Source: Acidobacteriota bacterium
GTDB taxonomy: Bacteria > Acidobacteriota > UBA6911 > RPQK01 > JADFOI01
Assembly (NCBI GenBank): GCA_022545645.1
Contig: JACZQQ010000160.1
Span: 1 to 6,183, forward strand
Length of the DNA: 6,183 nt
Reading direction: 5' to 3'
The position numbers and the translations under genes were made by a program. Positions 1-5,629 of the stretch are shown in pieces (the first letter of the stretch is position 1; every line of letters begins with the position of its first letter). The notes under the pieces were generated by a model that saw only the letters and a list, made by a program, of their open reading frames with translations, searched no databases and was not told the DNA's origin.

Positions 1-17
1 TTAGTCGGCATGGGCAT
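1..17 (-). CDS. possible start of an unidentified gene leaving the window on the left
   Basis: On the minus strand an ATG (complement of CAT at 15-17) is preceded by AAGGAG (complement of 25-30) with an 8-nt spacer, a good Shine-Dalgarno arrangement. Only five codons (M-P-M-P-T) lie inside the window, so nothing can be said about the product. It would lie downstream of, and on the same strand as, the cyclase gene, 239 nt away. A second in-frame ATG at 9-11 is an alternative start. The call rests only on the ribosome-binding site and start codon and could be chance. Confidence 0.35.
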
Positions 18-119
18 TTGGCTCACTCCTTATTTTACCAAGTTCTTGCCATGCTCTGGGGACACAACACCACCTGGATCACTATAGTCCCGGCCTCTGT
101 CAAATGGGGGGCGGACAAT

Positions 120-228
120 GGGGGAAATCGGGGGGAAATCGGGGACAGGCCCAGAATGGGTTGTGAGAGCCCGTGACTGTCCGGGTTTCAATTGGGGCTG
201 GCACGGAATTGGGGTGGGAACCGGGTTT
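120..228. repeat. G-rich degenerate repeat cluster, possibly REP-like or mobile-element debris
   Basis: The 11-bp unit GGGGGAAATCG occurs twice in tandem at 120-130 and 131-141 and runs into GGGGACAGG (141-149). AATTGGGG follows at 190-197 and 207-214, and CCGGGTTT is repeated at 181-188 and 221-228. GGACAG (143-148) and CTGTCC (177-182) form an inverted pair. The 12-mer GGTTTCAATTGG at 184-195 recurs at 1959-1970, just upstream of the transposase start. RAYT-type transposases are often accompanied by short repeated palindromic sequences, so these may be decayed copies. That link is an inference, since a 12-bp match in a window this size is close to chance expectation. I see no convincing gene between 18 and 256. 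Confidence 0.4.
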
Positions 229-256
229 TTCTTGGAAATCTCTACTGCTATTTTCC

Positions 257-1093
257 CTAAATCCGCAGCAACTCTCTCCGTTCCAAGGCCCACACTCCAT
301 CCCAGTCTGGTTTAGGCGGATCCTCCATGAGTGTCCGACAGCGGGCCAGGAAGATTCGACAGAGCGGATCGGTCTCAGCGCCCTTGCCAAAGAAGTCGCA
401 GGCAGCGGCGAAGTTCTTCTCCCGATATGCTTCTATGCCCTGGGAAAAATGTTTCTGGCCTTCAGAGAGCTGGTAGCTTGTATCTCCGAGTACTTCGATA
501 AGTTCGACTGGATCTTTTCTTCCTGGAATTCGAACTCGATCGATCGGACGGGTGACAAAATGCTCACCCAGTTCTTGATGAGTTGAATCGCTGATCAGGA
601 TCGTCACCCCATAGGATTTGGTGAGCTTGGCGAGACGCGAGGCGATGTTGACGTCATCGCCAATCACAGTAAAGTCCATCCTTTTCTCAGAACCGATATT
701 GCCCGCAATCACCTCACCCGTACTGATGCCAACACCGATCACAATCGGCTCGATTTCATTTTCCTCCCATTCCTGGTTCATCCTGGCTAATTCCTGCTCC
801 ATGGCTAACCCTGCACGCACGGCTCGCAGCGCATCGTCTTCTTGAACACGAGGTGCGCCGAAGACCGCCATCAAGCCATCACCAATATACTTATCGAGAA
901 CGCCCTGTTCCTCTAAAACCACATCCACCATCCGCGTAAAGTAGTCGTTGAGCAACTCGACCGCTTCTTCGGCAGCCATGGAATCAGCCATCTGGGTAAA
1001 ACCCCGAATGTCGGAGAATAAGATGGTCGCTTTAACGCGAATCCCGCCCAGAGCCGGCTTGTCTGGATCGTTGGAAACCTTAGAACTTGACAA
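257..1093 (-). CDS. class III adenylate/guanylate cyclase with C-terminal TPR-like tail
   Basis: A 278-residue soluble nucleotidyl cyclase, predicted to make cAMP (or cGMP) from the nucleoside triphosphate in the cytoplasm. The CHD catalytic domain spans about residues 18-200. By comparison with mammalian and bacterial class III enzymes, the metal-binding aspartates are D28 (FSDIRGFT) and D72 (IGDG). The purine-selecting pair is K68 (DKYIGD) and T142 (FTVIGD); Lys/Thr is typical of class IIIb adenylate cyclases. The transition-state pair is N149 and R153 (VNIASR), and K193 (GRKDP) is the phosphate lysine, so the catalytic set looks complete. Residues 205-270 resemble one TPR followed by the WDGVW ending common in this family. 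There is no N-terminal sensor or membrane segment. The start is TTG, the first start codon after the upstream in-frame stop, preceded by purine-rich GGGAGAGGG about 8 nt away. Related proteins often carry N-terminal sensors, so 5' truncation next to the transposase is possible. Confidence 0.88.
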   Translation of the reverse strand: MSSSKVSNDPDKPALGGIRVKATILFSDIRGFTQMADSMAAEEAVELLNDYFTRMVDVVLEEQGVLDKYIGDGLMAVFGAPRVQEDDALRAVRAGLAMEQELARMNQEWEENEIEPIVIGVGISTGEVIAGNIGSEKRMDFTVIGDDVNIASRLAKLTKSYGVTILISDSTHQELGEHFVTRPIDRVRIPGRKDPVELIEVLGDTSYQLSEGQKHFSQGIEAYREKNFAAACDFFGKGAETDPLCRIFLARCRTLMEDPPKPDWDGVWALERRELLRI

Positions 1094-1249
1094 AGTGTCT
1101 ACCCTCTCCCCTCGATGGATATTTTGAGAGTCTTCCGGATCTTCCCTAGGTGCATCATACCATTCCTGAGATAGAGGGTGACACGCTCGTAATTCCCGAA
1201 ATTGCTCCTTTAAATCAAGGGCTTGCGGGAGGTCTGGTACGGAGTTGTG

Positions 1250-1924
1250 TCACTCAGGCCGATCGCTACCGGGCTGCCGACCAGGCCTTCTTGGTAACAA
1301 GGAAACGCCAGACATTGTTTCGACCTGACGCAAGAACGAATCCGAACTACAAGGAATTCCTTTCCAGGTGGCCTGTCGGATGTGCTCCAGATCCTCTTCC
1401 GGAAGGCTCTTGGCAAGCCAGTCACTCCAACCTTGGCGCATGACTTCAGGAGGGAAGTTTGTGTCGAGAATTGGATCTGACTTCAATCCGCAGTGGGCGG
1501 CGGCACTGGACCATGAATACTCCCCGGCAACTGGTACTATCCCTGCACGCACTGGGTTTAGTTCTACATAACGAATCGCATTCCAAAGATGTTCATTGTC
1601 GAGTGCACAGGCATAAAATCGCTCTTGCCAAAGGTGGCCATTGAGACTGTGTTCTTGGTTGAAATAGGCGGCGTAACGACCGTGCAAGTCATGCAAACAC
1701 CGAGAAGGGCCAAGTTTCGTTTCCGGGACGACAATCAGGTGAATGTGGTTCGTCATCAGGCAATAAGAGTAAACTCGAATCCTGTGCAGCTGTGAATATT
1801 TCTGAAGGTGTCCCAAATAGAATGTTCGGTCTTCTTCCTCCTGGAAGATCGCTTCCCTCCGGTTTCCTCGATGAGTGATGTGATGGGGAAAGCCGGGAAG
1901 AATAATTCGTGGCCGTCTAGGCAT
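1250..1924 (-). CDS. REP-associated-type Y1 (HUH) transposase
   Basis: A 224-residue single-strand DNA transposase of the Y1_Tnp/IS200-like superfamily, in the REP-associated (RAYT) branch. The family's usual N-terminus is present (MPRRPRIILPGFPHHITHRG). The HUH motif that binds the catalytic metal is H60-I61-H62 in MTNHIHLIV. The nucleophilic tyrosine is most likely Y119 in RYVELNPVRAG. GHLWQERFYA (96-105) and YSWSSAAAH (136-144) are further hallmarks, and the C-terminus ends in the usual basic PRRPGRQPG. Length matches the family, so it looks intact. I start at ATG 1924 because the conserved N-terminus begins there and AAAGG lies upstream; a TTG at 1987 would add 21 unrelated residues. It sits between comM and the cyclase gene. 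No clear IS ends or target duplication are visible. Such genes are often single-copy and may act on dispersed REP sequences rather than on their own ends. Confidence 0.9.
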   Translation of the reverse strand: MPRRPRIILPGFPHHITHRGNRREAIFQEEEDRTFYLGHLQKYSQLHRIRVYSYCLMTNHIHLIVVPETKLGPSRCLHDLHGRYAAYFNQEHSLNGHLWQERFYACALDNEHLWNAIRYVELNPVRAGIVPVAGEYSWSSAAAHCGLKSDPILDTNFPPEVMRQGWSDWLAKSLPEEDLEHIRQATWKGIPCSSDSFLRQVETMSGVSLLPRRPGRQPGSDRPE

Positions 1925-1987
1925 ATTCCCTACCTTTCTGAAGCTCCTTTGTTGTAGAGGTTTCAATTGGTGCCAGACTCTTCTCAA
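1250..1987 (-). mobile_element. likely transposase-bearing insertion between comM and the cyclase gene; ends undefined
   Basis: The Y1/HUH transposase gene and its 63-nt upstream flank form the only visible mobile component. HUH elements of this type usually leave no target duplication and have hairpin-bearing ends rather than inverted repeats. I could not place either boundary: candidate end sequence lies near 1959-1980 (GGTTTCAATTGG followed by TGCCAG), but no matching right or left end is convincing. Coordinates cover the open frame only. Confidence 0.3.
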
Positions 1988-2047
1988 CTTGTTGATTCAT
2001 GGGAGTATTTTGGGCAATTACGTGCGTGTCACCGAAAAAAAATCCCG

Positions 2048-3601
2048 TCAGAAATCGTCCCAGAAGTTGCGATCCAGGGAGCGGTACTGGATGGCCTCGG
2101 AGACATGTTCAGAAGAGATGTTCTCGAGTCCTGCCAGATCGGCCAGGGTGCGAGCCATCTTGAGAATGCGGTCGTACGCTCGAGCCGAGAAGCCGAGCTT
2201 TTGAATGGCGTTTTCCAGGAGCTTCTTGGTGTCCTCTTCCAATACACAGTGTTTGAGGATCTGGGCGGGGCCCATCTGGGCGTTGCAGAAGATTGAGTGC
2301 TTGCCGGAGTGAAAGCGACGAAGTTGAAGGTTTCGTGCTTTGGCCACGCGTCGGGCAACGAGCTTGGAGGATTCTCCACTGGGATCCCTGGTGAGTGCTC
2401 TATAGCTCACTTCGGGGACGTCGATATGCAGATCGATTCGGTCCCACAGGGGACCTGAGATCTTGGAACGGTAGCGCTGAATTTGAGCAGGGGTACAAAG
2501 ACATTCCTTCAAAACCGAGTTCCAGTATCCACAGGGACAGGGGTTCATGGCCGCTGCCAGCATAAACTGAGCGGGAAAGGTCAAGGTGCGTGCTGCCCGG
2601 CTAATGGTGATTTCACCGTCTTCGAGCGGTTGACGCAGCACTTCCAGGACCGGGCGGTGAAATTCCAGAAGCTCGTCCAGGAAGAGCACGCCATTGTGGG
2701 CCAGAGAAACTTCACCGGGTCGAGGAATAGAGCTGCCTCCTACCAGCCCGGCGCTACTGATGGTGTGGTGAGGGGCTCGGAAGGGGCGGTGGGTCAGGAA
2801 CGGCTGATTCCCTTTGAGTAGCCCGCACACGCTGTGAATGGCTGTGGTTTTCAGGGCCTCTGCAAAACTCATGGCAGGCAGTATGGATGGAATCCGTTTG
2901 GCCAGCATGGTCTTGCCGGCACCGGGAGGTCCGATCATCAACAGGTTGTGCCCGCCTGCGCAAGCCACTTCCAGGGCACGCTTGGCCGTCTCCTGCCCCT
3001 TGACATCGATCAAGTCCGGCCTTGCCGTCGTCTGTTCCTTGAACAAGTCATGGCGATTGACCTTGACGGGAGGGTATTGAGCGCGTCCTCCATTGAGCAG
3101 GTTCATCACCTGAGGAAGAGTAAAGGCCGGGTGCACTTCAATTCCACTGACGATTGCCGCCTCCCGGGTGTTGTCGACCGGCAGCAGAAGTTTACTGAAT
3201 TTTTTTCGGGAGGCATGTAAGGCCACCGATAGCGCCCCGCGAATGGGCCGCACCTGTCCGTCCAAAGAGAGTTCTCCCAGGATGAGCCAATCTCGAACCC
3301 GTTCCGGTTCCAGGTTTCCACTTAGGCCAAGGACTCCCAGGGCAATGGGCAGATCATAGCAGCTGCCCTCCTTTTTGAAGTCAGCCGGGGCCAAGTTCAC
3401 GGTAATACTTCCCAGGTGGGGGAACTCGTAACCACAGTTTTGGATGGCGGCTCGTACCCTCTCTCCACTCTCTTTGATGGCCACGTCGGGCAGGCCAACA
3501 ACGTGATATTTGCGTCCCCGATGAAGGGAAAGATCCACTTCGACATCGATGATCTGCGCTTCGATTCCCAACACCGAGGCACTTTGCACTTTCAACAGCA
3601 T
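2048..3601 (-). CDS. comM: ComM/YifB family Mg-chelatase-like AAA+ ATPase
   Basis: A full-length 517-residue member of the YifB/ComM family. In naturally transformable Gram-negative bacteria ComM is a hexameric helicase that promotes branch migration during recombination of incoming single-stranded DNA. The N-terminal region (about 20-165) is the Lon-protease-like, non-proteolytic domain, with the KYHVVGLPDVAIKES segment at 31-45. The AAA+ module follows, with Walker A GPPGAGKT at 224-231, Walker B VLFLDE at 305-310, and a sensor-1 region AAMNPCPCG at 350-358. The cysteines C355, C357, C367 and C369 could bind zinc, as expected for the family. FSARAYDRILKMARTLADL (471-489) is the C-terminal sensor-2 helix. 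The ATG at 3601 is preceded by AGGA about 5 nt upstream. The gene is divergent from the minor pilin operon, which fits a DNA-uptake role, though the family is also found in bacteria not known to be competent. Confidence 0.95.
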   Translation of the reverse strand: MLLKVQSASVLGIEAQIIDVEVDLSLHRGRKYHVVGLPDVAIKESGERVRAAIQNCGYEFPHLGSITVNLAPADFKKEGSCYDLPIALGVLGLSGNLEPERVRDWLILGELSLDGQVRPIRGALSVALHASRKKFSKLLLPVDNTREAAIVSGIEVHPAFTLPQVMNLLNGGRAQYPPVKVNRHDLFKEQTTARPDLIDVKGQETAKRALEVACAGGHNLLMIGPPGAGKTMLAKRIPSILPAMSFAEALKTTAIHSVCGLLKGNQPFLTHRPFRAPHHTISSAGLVGGSSIPRPGEVSLAHNGVLFLDELLEFHRPVLEVLRQPLEDGEITISRAARTLTFPAQFMLAAAMNPCPCGYWNSVLKECLCTPAQIQRYRSKISGPLWDRIDLHIDVPEVSYRALTRDPSGESSKLVARRVAKARNLQLRRFHSGKHSIFCNAQMGPAQILKHCVLEEDTKKLLENAIQKLGFSARAYDRILKMARTLADLAGLENISSEHVSEAIQYRSLDRNFWDDF

Positions 3602-3661
3602 GGTATTCCTGTAACCCCCGCTATTCTCTATAACGATCCAGTGAGAAAAACTGCGAAGTGA

Positions 3662-3725
3662 AGTGTTGTCACTGAGAGGCCCAAGGCGCCGAATTCACTG
3701 TCAACGGTTGTTTACAGTTGTCAAC
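3662..3725. promoter_or_regulatory. cluster of TGTCA dyads, candidate operator
   Basis: Three dyads lie close together. AGTG-ttgt-CACT is at 3662-3673. ACTGTCAAC (3697-3705) pairs with GTTG-ttt-ACAGT (3707-3718) around a single central G. GTTG-t-CAAC is at 3717-3725. TGTCAAC therefore occurs twice as a direct repeat exactly 20 bp apart (3699-3705 and 3719-3725), about two helical turns, and a third TGTCA is at 3667-3671. Read on the minus strand these contain two TTGACA hexamers pointing at comM, but neither has a -10 box at normal spacing. A regulator binding site controlling comM, the pilin operon or both is plausible; no regulator is identified. Confidence 0.4.
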
Positions 3726-3793
3726 AGGAATTGCGAGAGAAGAAAGTGCCTTCGGATTATCTCAATTTCTCTATTTTGTATGCAACATCATTA

Positions 3794-3822
3794 ATAACAA
3801 TAAGTTGAATTGGGTTTATACT
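3794..3822 (+). promoter_or_regulatory. candidate sigma70-type promoter of the minor pilin operon
   Basis: The hexamer TATACT (3817-3822) matches the -10 consensus at five of six positions. ATAACA (3794-3799) matches the -35 consensus at four of six, with a 17-bp spacer, inside an AT-rich tract. Transcription would begin near 3829, leaving a leader of about 170 nt that starts just before the structured region. A sigma54 site was looked for because major pilin genes often use one, but TGGCAC at 3895-3900 lacks the matching -12 element. Confidence 0.4.
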
Positions 3823-3841
3823 TTAATCTACGACCGCTCAG

Positions 3842-3993
3842 GCACGGATATTGCTTACCCTATAGGCAAGCAAAAGTACCTTGCTCCCTGCGGATGGCAC
3901 TGGAAAAGCTCGGAGCTTTACTCATCACGCTTACTGCAAAGACTTCTTATAACGCGGGACTGAAGGTCCGTGCGATGCAGGGGAGAGAGGGAG
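3842..3993 (+). ncRNA. structured 5' leader of the pilin operon, candidate cis-regulatory RNA
   Basis: GCACGGA (3842-3848) is perfectly complementary to TCCGTGC (3967-3973) and would close a domain of about 130 nt. Inside it, TTGCTTACC (3851-3859) pairs with GGCAAGCAA (3865-3873) around a 5-nt loop with one A-C mismatch, and AAAGCT (3905-3910) pairs with AGCTTT (3914-3919). Alternative pairings exist: GCAAG (3866-3870) with CTTGC (3880-3884), and GGAC (3957-3960) with GTCC (3966-3969); the latter would break the closing stem. CTCCCTGC (3884-3891) is complementary, with one bulge, to GCAGGGGAG (3977-3985) in the purine-rich stretch before the fimT-like start, which would form a pseudoknot or a competing fold. 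I do not recognise a known class; hallmarks of the c-di-GMP-I (GEMM) riboswitch are not visible. All pairings were found by eye, with no energy or covariation support. Confidence 0.4.
3980..3993 (+). promoter_or_regulatory. purine-rich ribosome-binding region of the fimT-like gene
   Basis: An unbroken purine run, GGGGAGAGAGGGAG, precedes ATG 4000. Its last GGGAG (3989-3993) is 6 nt from the start codon and settles the choice of ATG 4000 over the in-frame ATG at 4024. The upstream CTCCC at 3884-3888 is complementary to GGGAG here, which is the basis of the proposed translational control. Confidence 0.6.
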
Positions 3994-3999
3994 ATCTAA

Positions 4000-4479
4000 A
4001 TGAAGCCAGAAAGCCGAGAAGACATGGAACCAAGACAGAGGAGATTCCGGAACAGTGAGTTCGGTTTCTCCATCATCGAGATCGTTTTTGTGGTTGCTAT
4101 GATCGGCATCCTTGGCAGCATGGCCGTCATACAGCTGCAACCGTCCATCGATAGGTATCGTCTCGTTTCTTCGGCCAATATGATTGCTTCCGAGATGAAT
4201 GCAGGGCGAGCACTGGCCATCTCCAGAAACTGGGCTTACGAAGCCCAGTTCGACACAATCGCCAACACTATTCAAGTTGTGGATCCCAGCCATTCGAGTA
4301 ATAACCCGCGGATGGCGAAGAGCCTGGAGCCGGGCATCAGCTTTTCATTCGTTCCTTCGCCGTCGATCCGCTTTTACGCTCGGGGGCACGCACTGACCGG
4401 GACCATACTATTACAAAATGATGCCGGCGAAACGGCTTCCGTCATCGTCACTCCCTACGGTGTAAACGTTATCCTATGA
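4000..4479 (+). CDS. fimT: FimT/GspH-family type IV pilus minor pseudopilin
   Basis: A 159-residue prepilin-like protein. After a hydrophilic, basic 22-residue leader comes the class III signal site FG|FSIIE: cleavage by prepilin peptidase is predicted after G22, with F23 methylated and Glu at +5 (E27). A hydrophobic helix (about 24-44) anchors it in the inner membrane and packs into the pilus core. The C-terminal half has the GspH/FimT pattern of short beta strands, ending in IRFYARGHALTG and VIVTPYGVNVIL (123-159), without cysteines. FimT-type pilins belong to the minor pilin set that primes pilus assembly, and FimT has been shown to bind DNA during uptake in some competent species. It is first in the operon, and its stop overlaps the next start by 4 nt. 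The symbol is assigned by family and gene order; a GspH-like secretion pseudopilin cannot be excluded. Confidence 0.85.
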   Translation: MKPESREDMEPRQRRFRNSEFGFSIIEIVFVVAMIGILGSMAVIQLQPSIDRYRLVSSANMIASEMNAGRALAISRNWAYEAQFDTIANTIQVVDPSHSSNNPRMAKSLEPGISFSFVPSPSIRFYARGHALTGTILLQNDAGETASVIVTPYGVNVIL

Positions 4480-4910
4480 AGTTATCAAAGCGTTGTTCCC
4501 AAGAAGGAATCGGCCTTTTGGACAGCATGATTGCGCTGGTGGTCTTGAGCATCAGCTTACTGGCTCTTGTCCAACTCATGGGGACCGCCTTAAATCAGAG
4601 TGCCTTTTCCCAAAACAACACCATGGCTGCTGCTGTGGTCCAGGAAAAAATTGAAGAGCTGAGGACCGCCTTCACAAGGGAGTTGGAAACGAGAAGTGCC
4701 TTAGCCGACCTTACCGATGGATCCCACGGTCCGCAGACCGTCACTTTATCTTCACCTGGGCACAGCAATATGGGGGACAAGCAGTTTCGTGTTACCTGGA
4801 ACGTCGACATCTCAGGAAGGCAAAAGACGGTCACGGGAACGGTTGAACCCGTGGTTGCAAACACACGTCAAAGCGCGAGTCTGACGTTCACTACGGTTTT
4901 CGCCCCGTAA
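4476..4910 (+). CDS. pilV: PilV/GspI-family type IV pilus minor pseudopilin
   Basis: A 144-residue small pseudopilin whose ATG overlaps the previous stop (ATGA at 4476-4479), implying translational coupling. The prepilin site is EG|IGLLD: cleavage after G11, then a hydrophobic segment at about 12-36 (IGLLDSMIALVVLSISLLAL), which matches the PilV/GspI pattern of a helix rich in V/L with LSI. Position +5 of the mature protein is Asp (D16) rather than the near-universal Glu. The rest (AAAVVQEKIEELRTAF from 51, then a beta-rich tail) fits the family, in which a QEKIEELR-like helix follows the anchor. It is expected to act with the FimT-, PilW- and PilX-like proteins in the inner membrane priming complex and pilus tip. 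It ends 36 nt before the pilW-like start. Confidence 0.83.
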   Translation: MKLSKRCSQEGIGLLDSMIALVVLSISLLALVQLMGTALNQSAFSQNNTMAAAVVQEKIEELRTAFTRELETRSALADLTDGSHGPQTVTLSSPGHSNMGDKQFRVTWNVDISGRQKTVTGTVEPVVANTRQSASLTFTTVFAP

Positions 4911-4946
4911 GGCCCCCTCATTGAGAGCGACCCGGAGAAATCTCTT

Positions 4947-5612
4947 GTGAAAATGAGCTGCTTGAAGGACTCCGATCATGACGCCCGTGGTTTTACGCTG
5001 GTGGAGATGCTTCTCTCCATACTGATTCTGGCAATCGTCTCGGGAGGAGTGTTTACCACCTTCAACAACAGCCAGCTCTCTTATCAGTCTCACGAGGACG
5101 TGGCTGAAGTCATCTCGAAGAGCCGTTTTAGCATGGACCAGCTCATGACCTACTTCAGACAAGCTGGCAATGATCCGCAAGGTCATCTTGCCAGCAATGC
5201 CATTTCGCCGATTGAAATTCTGGGGACAGGGCATGTTCGTATCAACAGCGATCTGACCGGGTCGGTGCCTGATCCGTCCGACCCCACCAATCCGCTCAAA
5301 AGCACCGGCGATCCGGATGGAACTCTGGACAATCTCTATGAGCAGGTCGTTGCTCGCTACGACTCAGCTCAGCAGCGGATCTATCTTGACATCGGATATG
5401 GCGAGGAGATCCTGGCCTCCGATATCTCCAGCTTTGACCTGACTTTTTACGACAGTGCCGGAAACACGACGGTGACGGAAAGTGAAATCGTCAGAGTCCG
5501 GGCGGAGTTGGTGGCCGAATCAGCAGGAGTCAATCTGGAGTCCGGGAAAGTTCAAACCATGACTTTGGGATCGTCCGTGATGTTGCGGAGTAAAGTGTTT
5601 CGGATGTTTTAG
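4947..5612 (+). CDS. pilW: PilW/GspJ-family type IV pilus minor pseudopilin
   Basis: A 221-residue pseudopilin. The class III prepilin site is RG|FTLVE: cleavage after G15, F16 at +1 and Glu at +5 (E20), followed by a membrane helix at about 16-38. The segment SRFSMDQLMTYFRQAGNDP (59-77) is typical of PilW-like proteins just after the anchor. The middle is a polar, Asp/Pro-rich region (about 100-130) with DPDGTLDN, which could be a loop that binds calcium, and the C-terminal part is beta-rich. I chose GTG 4947 because GGAG (4934-4937) is 9 nt upstream; the in-frame ATG at 4953 would be 15 nt away and removes only two residues. The gene order fimT-pilV-pilW-pilX supports the assignment. The product acts in the inner membrane priming complex and at the pilus tip. 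Confidence 0.85.
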   Translation: MKMSCLKDSDHDARGFTLVEMLLSILILAIVSGGVFTTFNNSQLSYQSHEDVAEVISKSRFSMDQLMTYFRQAGNDPQGHLASNAISPIEILGTGHVRINSDLTGSVPDPSDPTNPLKSTGDPDGTLDNLYEQVVARYDSAQQRIYLDIGYGEEILASDISSFDLTFYDSAGNTTVTESEIVRVRAELVAESAGVNLESGKVQTMTLGSSVMLRSKVFRMF

Positions 5613-5629
5613 GCGGAGGGTTGTAATAG

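Larger units (their letters stand above)
3602..3999. other. 398-bp divergent intergenic region between comM and the pilin operon
   Basis: No open frame here looks like a gene. The ones that cross it lack family features and overlap the pilin coding region or the structured leader. The region falls into three parts: a stretch next to comM (3602-3660), a set of TGTCA-based dyads (3662-3725), and an AT-rich promoter region (about 3750-3830) followed by the pilin operon leader (about 3829-3999). The latter parts are listed separately. Confidence 0.8.

Noticed and set aside
86..108. Minus-strand TTGACA with TATAGT as a promoter for the gene at the left edge
   Set aside because: The spacer is only 11 bp, far from the usual 16-18, and no better-spaced -35 box is present.
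30..293. Minus-strand open frame of 87 codons over the left intergenic region and the end of the cyclase gene
   Set aside because: It overlaps the cyclase 3' end in another frame, crosses the repeat-rich stretch, has a low-complexity Pro/Gly composition from the G-rich repeats, and shows no family features.
1925..1987. N-terminal extension of the transposase to a TTG at 1987
   Set aside because: The conserved family N-terminus begins at ATG 1924, which has its own ribosome-binding site. The 21 extra residues are unlike the family.
2034..2047. Rho-independent terminator after comM (run of eight T on the minus strand)
   Set aside because: The T run is not preceded by a stable GC-rich hairpin.
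2754..3220. Long antisense open frames inside comM
   Set aside because: They are shadows of a strongly conserved ATPase gene with no independent features.
3895..3912. Sigma54 promoter at TGGCAC upstream of the pilin operon
   Set aside because: The -24 like TGGCAC is not followed by a TTGCA-type -12 element at the required distance, and it lies inside the proposed leader.
3842..3973. c-di-GMP-I (GEMM) riboswitch identity for the leader
   Set aside because: A GCAAAG at 3936-3941 and GGCAAG at 3865-3870 recall GEMM words. However, the order, spacing, GAAA-capped hairpin and GGTTGCCGA-like segment are missing.
3718..4058. Two overlapping plus-strand open frames (81 and 82 codons) upstream of the fimT-like gene
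   Set aside because: They use non-ATG starts without good ribosome-binding sites, overlap the structured leader and the fimT coding region, and have no recognisable features.
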